Source of the DNA: Jacaranda mimosifolia
Taxonomy: Eukaryota > Streptophyta > Magnoliopsida > Lamiales > Bignoniaceae
NCBI GenBank assembly: GCA_018894105.1
Contig: CM032121.1
Coordinates: forward strand, 39,402,230 to 39,466,229
DNA length: 64,000 nucleotides
Reading direction: 5' to 3'
The position numbers and the translations under genes are program-made. Position 1 is the first letter of the stretch. Every line of letters starts with the position of its first letter. Below are positions 42,228-53,482 of the stretch, piece by piece. The notes beneath the pieces were generated by a model that made no database searches, was not told the DNA's origin, and worked only from the letters and a program-made list of their open reading frames with translations.

Positions 42228-45200
42228 TCACAACAGATATCTGAGAGCTTCACGCGAGATCGCTGGAACCGGCGCCAGACCGGCCAGCGGAAATCTAGTT
42301 TCGGGCTTCAAACAATTACCCAGTGGAGGGGTAGTATTGGTAATCACTTTTCCAAAAGCATTCGAGCAGACTGTATCAGCGGCGCCTCCCGGCGTCTTTC
42401 CTGAGGGCAACAGGTTTATGTTGGCAACATGTATGCCCCTGCACGGATTGAACTGGCTGCAGATAAGAGAAACGGATTTGAAAGTATATGTTCCGATTAT
42501 ACCCTTATACGTTACGCCGGAGATGGCCACTGCATCCGAACTGGGGATGGGGCAAACCTTGGGACCGCCGCAGTAGTTTTGGTCTATGGTGATTGCCGTT
42601 TTAACGTTGGACATTGTTACATTTAAGAACGTAACATTCCGAACCGAACCGCGCCCACCCTGCAAGTTTTTAAGACACAAAGGTTGTGAGAATTTTTATT
42701 TTTATTTTTTATTTTATACATAAGTACATCAGAAGTCCGTTTGAACTCGAACTTCTAACATCCCATATTATATAAGAGATTTATGCCGCTAAGCCACAGG
42801 CCACTTGGCAGGTTGTGAGATTTTAATTACATAAAAAATTTTATGGTGCGGTTTGTGTGTGTAGATTAATAAATTAAATCACATAAAACGGTGAAGAAAA
42901 TTCAAGTTGGATTAATTAAAATTCTCGACATATGTTGTTATCTTGAAGTTATGATTGTTTTATTGTGTGCAGATTTTGACGATTGTTTATGACTTTATGG
43001 TAAAATCCCATTAGGTCACGGGGGCACGAGGAGACTAAAAATCCATTCATAATCATCTTGCCAAAAATATATGCCTTGTTTGGTTGCCAACTCCCAATTT
43101 ATTTTTCAACTCCCAAAATATAAATAAACAAATCATACATGTTCCCCAACCCCCACTCCCAAAACACACAAAAAATACCCAAAATACCCTCCCAATTCAT
43201 TTCCTACCCATTTCTCAATGTTTTAGCCTTTTTATTTTTTGTCCCGCCAACTAATTTATATATACACATACATAAATAATTTTATAATATCAATTTTATC
43301 CTACCAACCAAAAAAAAAGTTATTGATTGTGACATCTTATTCCCTCCCAAAATACAACCAAACAAATAATTTTCTTCCAAAATATGCTCTATCGACCACC
43401 CAAAATACAAACAAACAACCATAACATTCCCCAATCCACTATTAAAAACCATTTTGCCAAATATTCTAGCAAAATGCTCTAAATTGTAAACAAAGAAGCC
43501 ATAAAATCTTGTGGAAGTATAAAGGAAAACATTTAAAACCCACAATATCTATGCCAAAGAATGAAACGGGGTCCCTTTTTATTATAAAACCAATTCTTGA
43601 CCCTATAAAAGATTAAATGGGCCAATGAAACATTACAAAAGTCCAAGAAAAAATTAGGCCCAACAATGATTATAACATAAATTGGTCAAATATTTATGAA
43701 GATCATAATATGATGAATAACAAGGCCATAACTATGAAAATGAATAAATAGGCATATTAATTATGAAATAAATATAATTATTTATTGAAAATAAAATAAA
43801 TTGAAAAAAATTTAATACTTATTTTCAACATCTAAAATTGAAAGGAGAATTGGGGGGAAAAGGAAGAATTATACCGGCCAAGTTTTTATCCGAACTCCTG
43901 TTAAGGAGTTTGCAGCCATAGAATTAAGAACAATAACATCTGAAACTTGAGCGAATTGCCTGTTTTGGCCAAGCCCGCCGATGCTGTAGCCGTGTCCGGG
44001 ATTACATTGGACGTTGGATATTTTTACGTCGGAGCATCCGGATTGTATTGAGACGCAGTCATCTCCTAGAAAATGTGTAAAAAATGATGTAAAAAGTAAA
44101 ATTTATTAAAAATAAATAAATAAGTTGTCCACTTGACGACTGCTTGATAGGGTTTGTTGAACGATTTTAATATTATCGCATGTAATTCAACGGGTTAAAA
44201 TTTTACTTATATAGTAACGTTATATTAGCCTGATATATTATATTTTGATTCACTTAGGTATAGACGAAAATATTTTCTTGGCTGAAGTTATTAGTGGGTT
44301 TTGTTTTTTTGTTTTTTTAAACAAGAATGCCAATTGATATTAAATTAAGAATTGGGAAGGAATAACTAAATGTCAAAGTGATATAGAAAAAATAATATCA
44401 AATTTGAGAAATACTTTAACTTTTTATGTAATTTAAATTCAAGAATTTGGTAGTGTTTGGATATGAATTATGTGTTTTGGATTATATATTTTGAGAGAAT
44501 AAGTTTTGAAAGTGGAGTTAAGGAATGTGAAATTTGTGTTGGGGAATGCGATGTATGCTTGTTTATATTTTGGGAATAATAAGAAAATTATTTTGAAAAA
44601 ATTTGGTATGTTTGTTTATGTTTTGGGAGGAGACAAATTCTATTGTAACAGTCAAATTAATGCATTTTTATCAGGTTTTTGGGGTGAAAATAGAATTGAG
44701 TGATTTTTTTATTGTTAAAATAATAATAATAAACGTATGATGTGTATATATATATAATATATCTATATATTGAAAATAAAGAAGTTTGGGGGATAATGAA
44801 AGATAAAAGAAGGTATTTTGAAAATTTTAATTTAGCATTTTAGAGGAAATTTTTTTTGTATGTTTGGTTATATTTTGGGAAAACAACAAAATGTCACCAA
44901 ACATAGCCATTAATATAATTATTGTGTTTCTACATCAAAATTTTTGTCAATTGGACAAGGGCTTGATGACTATTGAGGAAAACTAATATCTCAAAAAGCT
45001 AATTAAAATCAACTATGACTTTTATTTCATGAAATAATATAAGATGGAATTTTTTGATAAAATAGTAGGAAAAAAATAATTACCACAAGCCAAGTTCGAG
45101 TTTTGGATGTCCACATGCTGAACATTTGAGATGTGGATTCCGTCTGTGTTGGGGCTATCGCCTGGAGACGATGTAGTCAAACTGAAGATACGAAGGTATT

Positions 45201-47697
45201 GGGTACCATCAATGAAAATATGAAATAGAGGGCTGTTTTGAATTGTTATCCCTGTAACTGTCACATTAACACTATCCGCAATCCGGAGTGCCTACAATAT
45301 AGCAAATAATAATAATAATAATTAAAGTCAAATATTATTTAATAAACTGAAATCCATATACTTAAGGAACAAAACATGAAATTTCTTATACATAATGAGA
45401 TAACAATTGCTTTCAAATGTGATCTTCAATTATAAAATTCTACTAAGACGGTGTTTGGCTAAACTTATTTTAAATATCTTATAAGTTCATATATCTCATA
45501 AGATGTTTTTGGAGCTTACAAAATGTTAGATCTTATTTTTAAAATAAGTAGTTGAAGTGTTTGGATAAAATAAGATATTGGAGCTTATAAAATGTTAATA
45601 ATGGCAATTTTGTAATTAAAATGGTAAAAATGAAGCAGTTTGTTAAGATTTTAACAATAAGTTAGGGTTTCCTTACTTTTTCTAAAAGAGCTTATAAGCT
45701 CCTAACATCTTATTTTAGAATCTTATAAAAAAATTTTAAAAAAATATTACCAAACATTTTTTATCAACTTATAAAATATTTTGAGGAGCTTATAAGCTCA
45801 TCCAAACACCCTCTGACTCAGATTTCAAAGTGTGCAATTTTGTAGCGTACCAAATTTCAATAAATTTGTTAAACTCAAAGATTTGTTTGGTTATGTTTCC
45901 CGAAAACAACATTATTTTAGGAAAACATAATCAAACATATTTTCATTTTCCTCCAAAACGCACATTCTCCAATATATACATATATATTATATATATTTTA
46001 TTATTATTTTAACATTAAAATCATCACTCAGTTCCATTTTCACTCCAAAAAACCAAAAAAAAAAAAAAATTTAATTTGATTGCTACAGTAAAAAAATATA
46101 TTCCCCAAAACAAATAATCATTCATCCAAAACACATAATAAACATATAATAAAATCAAATAAAAAACACAATCAAACATCCCCACAGTAATCTTTAGTAA
46201 AATTATTGAAAATGCTTTTATGAATTATTTTATATAAAAATTTATTTTATCAAGTTTTAGTTAATTTCCTTTTTAAACATTTATTACCATTACTTAGTTC
46301 TTACATTCGGCCTTAACCCACTTCCGGGAGCAGCCCACCAAGACTCGCCACGTCCGTCGATTACTCCCTTGCCGCTTATGGTTAACCCCTTACGAAGTCT
46401 AATGAATAAAATCCACTGAAAATCGGTAGATACCCATTGCGACTTTGTCAATGGGGCAACGATCTTCCCTTCCACCTGCAGGAAAATGAAGTCAATTAAA
46501 AACCCTTTAGCCTTTTAGAGTTTTTTGTCCTATTAAGGTTAATTATATGATGAGTGAATTATAATAATATAAAGAAATAATTAAATTTCGTTGAATTTGA
46601 ACTGAGCAAAATTCAAAAACTTTTGAGCCCAAATAGTATTTGCCTGCATTCAGATGAATTATATGATGAGTGCATTATAATATGAAAAAATGCAATTAGA
46701 TCTCGTCAACGTTGATCTGATTAAAGTTTTAAAAATTTGACCTTAGGTAGTGTCTGGTCGTATACAGATTAATTATATGATGGATGAATTATAATAATAT
46801 AGGAAATATAATAAAATCTCATCAAATTCAATTTGATTAAGATTCAAAAAATTTGAGCCCAGATAGTGTTTGCCATATTCAGATTAATTTATATGATGAG
46901 TACATTATAATAATATAAAAAAATATAATTAGATCTCGTCAACTCTTATATGATTAAAATTTTAAATTTTCGAGTTTAGATAGTGTTTGTTCGTATTCAG
47001 ATTAATTATAATGATGAGTAAATTATAACAATATTAAAAAAAAAAATTAAGATTCTTTTTTATTTTGACTAATTATTTTTGATAAGAAATTTACTTGGAC
47101 CACAATGTGTTGGCAATTGTTTCCTTCAAAAGATATTGGTTGGAGTAGAAAGGTAAATCCTGCGGGGACTAAAATCACCCCACCATTCACTTGGCATGCT
47201 GCATTCCATGCATTTTGAAATGCCTGCACAAAAGTAAAAACAATAAATTAAAAAAATTAATGTTACATTTTTTTTTTTTGAAAGAAATGTTATTAACAAA
47301 TATTAAGTAGAATAAACAAAAAGAAAATATTTTTTTCCTTTTTTTTTTTTGACTAATTATAAATAATTAAATTTCTGATTTTACCTGTACATCGTTCGTC
47401 TTTCCATCTCCTCTAGCACCAAAGCTTAGTACATTAAAAACGGGAGCACCAGCAGTGTTCCCGTAATTATGTGGTATATCATTTTCTGGCATAATAAAAT
47501 TATTTTTTCAAAGAATGACATAAAATAGCTCAAATAATTGCCTTCTCTACTATAGCAAATTACATGCTCTAAAGAAGTGAAACACAAGAGAATACAAAAT
47601 AAAACCTAAAATATGTTTGAAAAAACATTTTAATTGCACCTATTTTTCTTTTATATATGCTTGTTTTTTTACTTATATTTTTGTTTCTTGGTGCCAT
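42228..47697 (-). CDS. Polygalacturonase (GH28), left palindrome copy; exon-1 frame broken
   Basis: The exons on the minus strand are 47697-47385, 47223-47095, 46475-46305, 45291-45084, 44065-43875 and 42659-42228. Exons 2-6 join in frame, with a correct donor CCG|GTATAA after exon 5. They encode the whole GH28 catalytic core: NTDG, GDDC, GHG in CNPGHGYSIG and RIK in GVRIKTWP. Exon 1, however, is 313 nt instead of the 315 in the right copy. One T is missing from a T run and one A from an A run, so the signal-peptide frame stops after about 12 shifted codons. The conserved frame can only be entered at an internal ATG (MPENDIPHNYG), which would give a protein without secretion signal. It is either a damaged copy or a sequence error. 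The product would hydrolyse alpha-1,4-galacturonan in pectin of the cell wall. Confidence 0.85.
42692..42810 (-). repeat. tRNA-derived SINE in intron 5 of the left polygalacturonase
   Basis: On the minus strand it starts TGCCAAGTGGCCTGTGGCTT, with the A-box region TAGCGGCATAA, a diverged B box (AAGTTCGAGTTC) and an A-rich tail. The perfect 10-bp target duplication is GGTTGTGAGA (42682-42691 and 42811-42820 on +). Confidence 0.88.
43070..43480. mobile_element. MITE-like repeat in intron 5, left arm
   Basis: One end reads TTGTTTGGTTGCCAACTCCC, and the body has several TATTTTGGG / CCCAAAATA and GTTTGTTTG blocks related to the TTTGGTTATG family. The mirror copy lies at about 57680-58095. Exact borders were not resolved. 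Confidence 0.4.
44450..44915. mobile_element. Tourist-like MITE in intron 4, left arm
   Basis: It begins TAGTGTTTGGATATGAATTA and ends ...CACCAAACATAGCCA. The internal blocks TGTAACAGTCAAATTAATGC and GGTGAAAATAGAATTGAGTG are shared with the copy at 18238. The mirror copy is at about 56260-56725. Confidence 0.6.
45455..46185. mobile_element. Two adjacent MITEs in intron 3, left arm
   Basis: About 45455-45818 is a 'cttataag' family MITE, running from GTGTTTGGCTAAACTTATTT to CATCCAAACACCCTC. About 45882-46185 is a Tourist-like MITE in reverse orientation, with GTTTGGTTATGTTTCCCG at one end and CAATCAAACATCCCC at the other. Both are mirrored at about 54990-55725. Confidence 0.55.
46541..47030. 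repeat. ~115-bp tandem repeat, about 4.3 copies, polygalacturonase intron 2 (left)
   Basis: The phrase AATTATATGATGAGTGAATT recurs with small changes at 46541, 46657, 46771, 46886 and 47003, spacings of 116, 114, 115 and 117. Each unit also holds AGATCTCGTCAA-like and AGATAGTGTTTG-like blocks. Units are about 80% alike by eye. The mirror array lies at about 54150-54640. Confidence 0.85.
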
Positions 47698-47716
47698 TTT
47701 GAGGTGGGCTTTGGAA

Positions 47717-47726
47717 CTATATATAG
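47717..47726 (-). promoter_or_regulatory. TATA box of the left polygalacturonase
   Basis: CTATATATAG lies 20 nt upstream of the first possible ATG (47697). Transcription would start near or after that ATG, so translation would more likely begin at the later Met before FFQTYFR, which in this copy sits just upstream of the frame break. Confidence 0.5.
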
Positions 47727-49601
47727 GACAAAATGAATCTATAATTTCATGGAAATAGTGTATATAATTTCATATTCATCAAGTTGGATTTGGGGTAAAA
47801 AATGAGATTATTGAATTGTGATTAATAGATGGAAAGTCTTTGCAATTTTTTGACAATCAAAGACAAGTCAAGCATCCAATTTGATATTAATACAAAATGT
47901 CCAACATATATACAATGATTCTATTAATCTTGACCAATACCCTTTTTCAACTTACCCCTTTTTCTCTTTTTTCCCTTTTTTAACGAGAACAATTGATTAC
48001 AATGAAAATCACAATAAAATTAAAGTAATAGTAATTTTTTCTAGAAAAATATTCCAAGAAATTGGTGAGATTATGAAAATTACAAGGAAACTATTGGCAT
48101 GAAGGTAAAGGTGATGTTTGGTTATGTTTTGTATCATGTATTTTGGGAGTAGAGTTGGATAATGTAAAACTTGCATTGGGGAATGTGATATATATATTTG
48201 TTGGGGAGTACTTAAAAAATTATTTTTGAGAGTCTTAGTATATTTGTTTATGTTTTGAAGGGAGAAATTTTTTTACTGTAACAGTCAAATCAATGCTTTT
48301 ATGTTGGATTTTTGAAGTGAAAATAGAATTAAATAATATTTTTATTATAAAAATAACAATAAAATATATATGATATAATATATATGGAAAAATAGGAAGT
48401 TTGGGAAATAATAAAAAATAAGAGAGAATATTTAAAAAAAACCTATTCTAGTATTTTAATGGAAAACAGAATGTAGGTTTCATTATGTTTTGATAAAACA
48501 AAACTGTTTTGCCAAAACATAACCAAACACTCCCAAAGCTACAAACAAAGGAGGAAAGAAAAAGGTTGATGCAATATGAGCACCAATAGAAAATGCGTGT
48601 AATGCAATGATAAGAAATAAAAGGCTCGCACAAGGAATAGATGTGTATTTTTCTAAAAAATTGGTGATTGAAACCTTTCGATATGCAAAAGGGTTTATTT
48701 ATACATTTGAGAACAGAACCTCCCCTATTTTATCGGGAATTTATTTTAAATGACTAATATTCAGATATTGTGATCAGGATAATGATTTCAGAATCTCTCA
48801 TTATTCATGTCTTTTACTTTCTATGAGCATTGCGGAGCCAGCTACTAATTATTCAACTGTTACGAGGCAGGTTTTCAATCAACTTGAACCCACCCCATAG
48901 ATATTTTATAGTCTCTCAACTCGTTCTACCCACCCCACAAGTTTTACAAGTGAAAACCTTGCACCCTAATCGCAGTGTATATGTAAAATCCGAAATCCTA
49001 CCTAACCCTACTTATACCTAATTATAAACCTTATTAGATACTATGTAATAATTAAGAAAATATTATAATTTATTAGAATATCATATCATTTACTTTAAAA
49101 ATTGTCTTTTTTAAATTAAAATTAATATGAAAATTTTAATCCAAGCTAAAGTTGCACAATAACACAAACCAATTTAGCTAAAATAATATAAAAAAAAATT
49201 AAAGATGCATAGACTACATGCTAGTATGTGAGAAAAGGAAGGGGGACACTATCAAACACCAAAATTTTAAGACTGAAAAAATTACATTTAAAGTTAGAGA
49301 TGATTATATATATTTTTTGTAAAATATTTCAGGGGGGGGATTAAATTTACCATACATCAAACCCAATCTGCACAACAGATATTAAGGTACACTATGTCCT
49401 ACCCTACTACAATTCGGAGTGAATTTTTCTACCCATTCAAATTGAAACAGATCAAAAAGGGTACCTACGAATCAAATATAAAATGTCATTACTATATGTC
49501 ATCTCCATGCGACTAAAGGTGTTTGGGTTAGTTTATAAGCTTCTCAAAACATCTTATAAGATGATTAAGAGATTATAAGTTGATAAAAAATATTTGATAA
49601 T

Positions 49602-50358
49602 TGATGAGGGTAAGAGCTGTATATAGCTGGATTGGGACGGATCTGGGTGGATCGACCTGCCTGGCCGAGTAAATGAGCTCCACAGATACCCGGCTGAGTC
49701 CTGCAACTAAGAGCAAACGTCAGGCTAGCCGAGATGCCCTCAGCGTAGGCTCTCTGACCTCAAGTTAGTATGAGGTTGGGTAGATAATGAGCAGCAGAGT
49801 GAGGGCTTTGTAGTATAGAATAGCATATCTTTAAAATGCTGGAATAGGGGTATTTATAGCCCCAAGTAAGAGATCAAAATGTCCATGGTACCCTTGCTCT
49901 TGCAGGGAGGACCTTTGTCATTGCATAAGGGTTTTTAGGTCTTTTCCTTATCTGAAATCCTCTTTCCAAGTGGCGCCCCCAAATCCTTTTGGGATACGGT
50001 GGAGATCTCACATTTAATGCAGAGGCAAGCCGCCTGTCAGTGTATTTAATGTGGCAGAGTAGTGGTTGAGTGCATTAAATGCGACAGCGACTGGTGGTCA
50101 GATAAACCTTCCTGTCTCAGAGGTCGACCTCTTCTGGTCGAAATATCTCCCTGACCGAATCTCTCTAACCACTCTGGTCGAGTACATGACCTCTTCTGGT
50201 CGAGATGTTCGCGGCCGTGGGCCTCACCGGGTCGACACCCTCTGGTCGACCTCTCTGGTCGAGATGTCAAGTGCATGACCTCTCTGGTCGACCTATTATT
50301 GGGCTTGGGATGATTGTATTGGGCCTGTTGGGCACGTCTTATTACTTCCCCCATATCA
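49602..50358 (-). mobile_element. Solo LTR, left arm, 757 bp
   Basis: It begins TGATGAGGG and ends CCATATCA (TG...CA borders) and is flanked by the 5-bp target duplication ATAAT (49597-49601 and 50359-50363), with no internal retrotransposon sequence. On the minus strand it has a TATA box (CTATAAATAC), followed by an R/U5-like part. Its U3 part carries many TCGACCAGA(A)GAGGTC-type repeats. It sits inside a 'cttataag' MITE. Confidence 0.88.
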
Positions 50359-50563
50359 ATAATAATTTTTAAAAAAGAGCTTATAAGATCTTAATATAAG
50401 ATGTATGAGCTTATAAACTCTTTTAAAAAAGTAAGGAGATACTAACTTATTTAAAAAAATTTATGCAAGTTTCTCTATTTTTAAACATTTTAATTACAAA
50501 TTTGGCATTATAACATCTTTAAACTTCAAAATCTTATTTTATCCAAATACTTCAAAAACTTAA

Positions 50564-50640
50564 TTTAAAAATAAAATTTAACATCTTATAAAATATTTTT
50601 AGAATTTATAAATGTAAATTTATATTTTTAAAATAAGTTG
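50564..50640. repeat. Palindrome centre with about 34-nt asymmetric spacer
   Basis: Left of the centre the sequence reads TTAAAAATAAAATTTA, and right of it TAAATTTATATTTTTAA, its imperfect complement. Between them (about 50580-50614) is a stretch, ACATCTTATAAAATATTTTT and the bases following, that occurs only once and resembles the terminal part of the 'cttataag' MITE. Confidence 0.75.
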
Positions 50641-50838
50641 TTGAAGTATTTGGATAAAATAAGATTTTGAAGTTTATAAGATGTAATAATGACAAATTTT
50701 TTAATTAAAATGTTTAAAAATAGAGAAACTTGCTAAAATTTTAAATAAGTTAGTATCTCCTTACTTTTTTAAAAAAGAGTTTATAAGCTCATAACATCTT
50801 ATATTAAGATCTTATAAGCTCTTTTTTAAAAATATTAT

Positions 50839-51591
50839 TGATATGGGGAAGTAGACGAGCCCTACAGGCAATACAATCATCCCAAGCCCAATAATAGGTC
50901 GACCAAGAGGTCATGCACTTGACAATCTCGACAAAGAGGTCGACCAGAAGGGGTCGACCACGTGAGGCCCACGGCCGCGAACATCTCGACCAGAAGAGGT
51001 CATGAACTCGACCAGAGTGGTTAGAGAGATTCGGTCAGGGAGATATTTCGACCAGAAGAGGTCGACCTCTGAGACAGGAAGGTTTATCTGACCACCAGTC
51101 GCTGTCGCATTTAATGCACTCAACACTACTCTGCCACATTTTAAATACACTGACAGGCGGCTTGCCTCTGCATTAAATGTGAGATCTCCACCGTATCCCA
51201 AAAGGATATGGGGGCGCCACTTGGAAAGAGATTATTCAGATAAGAAAAAGACCTAAAAACCCTTATGCAATGACAAAGGTCCTCCCTGCAAGAGCAAGGG
51301 TACCATGGACATTTTTGATCTCTACTTGGGGCTATAAATACCCCTATTCCAGCATTTTAAAGATATGCTATTCTATACTACAAAGCCCTCACTCTGCTGC
51401 TCATTATCTACCCAACCTCATACTAACTTGAGCGTCAGAGAGCCTACGCTGAGGGCATCTCGGCTAGCCTGACGTTTGCTCTTAGTTGCAGGACTCAGCC
51501 CGGGTATCTGTGGAGCTCATTTACTCGGCCAGGCAGGTCGATCCACCCAGATTCCGTCCCAATCCAGCTATATACACTCTTACCCTCATCA
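50839..51591 (+). mobile_element. Solo LTR, right arm, 753 bp
   Basis: Mirror of the left solo LTR: TGATATGGG...CCCTCATCA with ATTAT on both sides (50834-50838 and 51592-51596). The TATA box CTATAAATA is at 51332-51340. By eye it differs from the left copy at roughly 3-4% of positions, mostly one-base indels, and most densely in the first 150 bases next to the palindrome centre. Confidence 0.88.
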
Positions 51592-53454
51592 ATTATCAAA
51601 TATTTTTTATCAACTTATAATCTCTTAATCATCTTATAAATGTTTGAGAAGCTTATAAACTAACCCAAACACCCTTTTAGTCGCATGGAGATGACATATA
51701 GTAATGACATTTTATATTTGATTCGTAGGTACCCTTTTTGATCTGTTTCAATTGAAATGGGTAGAAAATTCACTCCGAATTGTAGTAGGGTAGGACAAGT
51801 TTGTACCTTAATATCGTTGTGCAGATTGGGTTTGATGTATGGTAAATTTAATCCCCCACTTGAAATATTTTACAAAAATATATATAATCATCTAACTTTA
51901 AATGTAATTTTTTCAGTCTTAAAATTTGGTGTTTGATAGTGTCCCTTCCTTTTCTCACATACTAGCATGTAGTCTATGCATCTTTAATTTTTTTTTATAT
52001 TATTTTAGCTAAATTGGTTTGTGTTATTGTGCAACTTTAGCTTGGATTAAAATTTTCATATTAATTTTAATTTAAAAAGGACAATTTTTAAAGTAAATGA
52101 TATGATATTCTAATAAATTATAATATTTTCTTAATTATTACATAGTATCTAATAAGGTTTATAATTAGGTATAAGTAGGGTTAGGTAGGATTTCGTTTTA
52201 CATATACATTGCGTTAGGGTGCAGGTTTCACTTGTAAAACTTGTGGGGTGGTAGAACGAGTTGAGAGACTATAAAATATCTATGGGGTGGGTTCAAGTTG
52301 ATTGAAAACCTGCCTCGTAACAGTTGAATAATTAGTAGCTGGCTCCGCAATGCTCATAGAAAGTAAAAGACATGAATAATGAGAGATTCTGAAATCATTA
52401 TCCTGATCACAATATCTGAATATTAGTTATTTAAAATAAATTCCCGATAAAATAGGGGAGGTTCCTGTTCTCAAATGTATAAATAAACCCTTTTGCCTAT
52501 CGAAAGGTTTCAATCACCAATTTTTTAGAAAAATACACATCTATTCCTTGTGCGAGCCTTTTATTTCTTATCAGTGCATTACACGCATTTTCTATTGGTG
52601 CTCATATTGCATCAACCTTTTTCTTTCCTCCTTTGTTTGTAGCTTTGGGAGTGTTTGGTTATGTTTTGGCAAAACAGTTTTGTTTTATCAAAACATAATC
52701 AAACCTACATTCTTTTTCCATTAAAATACTAGAATAGGTTTTTTTTTAAATATTCTCTCTTATTTTTTATTATTTCCCAAACTTCCCTATTTTTCCATAT
52801 ATTTATATCATATATATTTTTATTATTATTTTTATAATAAAAATATTATTTAATTCTATTTTCACTTCAAAAATCCAACATAAAAGCATTGATTTGACTG
52901 TTACAGTAAAAAAATTTCTCCCTTCAAAACATAAACAAATATACTAAGACTCTCAAAAATAATTTTTTAAGTACTCCCCAACAAATATATATATCACATT
53001 CCCCAATGCAAGTTTTACATTATCCAACTCTACTCCCAAAATACATGATACAAAACATAACCAAACATCACCTTACCTTCATGCCAATAGTTTCCTTGTA
53101 ATTTTCATAATCTCACCAATTTCTTGGAATATTTTTCTAGAAAAAATTACTATTACTTTAATTTTATTGTGATTTTCATTGTAATCAATTGTTCTCGTTA
53201 AAAAAGGGAAAAAAGAGAAAAAGGGGTAAGTTGAAAAAGGGTATTGGTCAAGATTAATAGAATCATTGTATATATGTTGGACATTTTGTATTAATATCAA
53301 ATTGGATGCTTGACTTGTCTTTGATTGTCAAAAAATTGCAAAGACTTTCCATCTATTAATCACAATTCAATAATCTCATTTTGTACCCCAAATCCAACAT
53401 GGTGAATATGAAATTATATACACTATTTCCATGAAATTATAGATTCATTTTGTC

Positions 53455-53464
53455 CTATATATAG
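53455..53464 (+). promoter_or_regulatory. TATA box of the right polygalacturonase
   Basis: CTATATATAG lies 19 nt before the ATG at 53483. A start of transcription 25-35 nt downstream would fall at or after that ATG, which favours the Met at 53552, directly before the signal peptide, as the real start codon. Confidence 0.55.
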
Positions 53465-53482
53465 TTCCAAACCCACCTCAAA

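Larger units (their letters stand above)
47727..53454. other. Central region between the divergent polygalacturonases, containing the palindrome centre
   Basis: No gene was seen. Each half holds a Tourist-like MITE (about 48107-48535 and 52645-53072), a solo LTR, and a stretch (48540-49500, mirrored 51690-52640) in which I recognise nothing. The centre lies near 50597 inside a 'cttataag' MITE. Confidence 0.6.

Noticed and set aside
42196..42626. Open frame of 126 codons on + opposite polygalacturonase exon 6 (and its mirror at 58591-58971)
   Set aside because: It is the antisense shadow of a conserved GH28 exon. The opposite strand encodes the recognised C-terminal domain.
50046..51201. Open frames of 70-102 codons near the palindrome centre on both strands
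   Set aside because: They lie wholly within the two solo LTRs and arise from the GC-rich TCGACC repeat region. They are not conserved in length between the two LTR copies.
49602..51591. The two facing LTR-like blocks as the two ends of one complete retrotransposon
   Set aside because: They are in opposite orientation, each has its own 5-bp target duplication, and the 480 bases between them are MITE sequence with no gag-pol.
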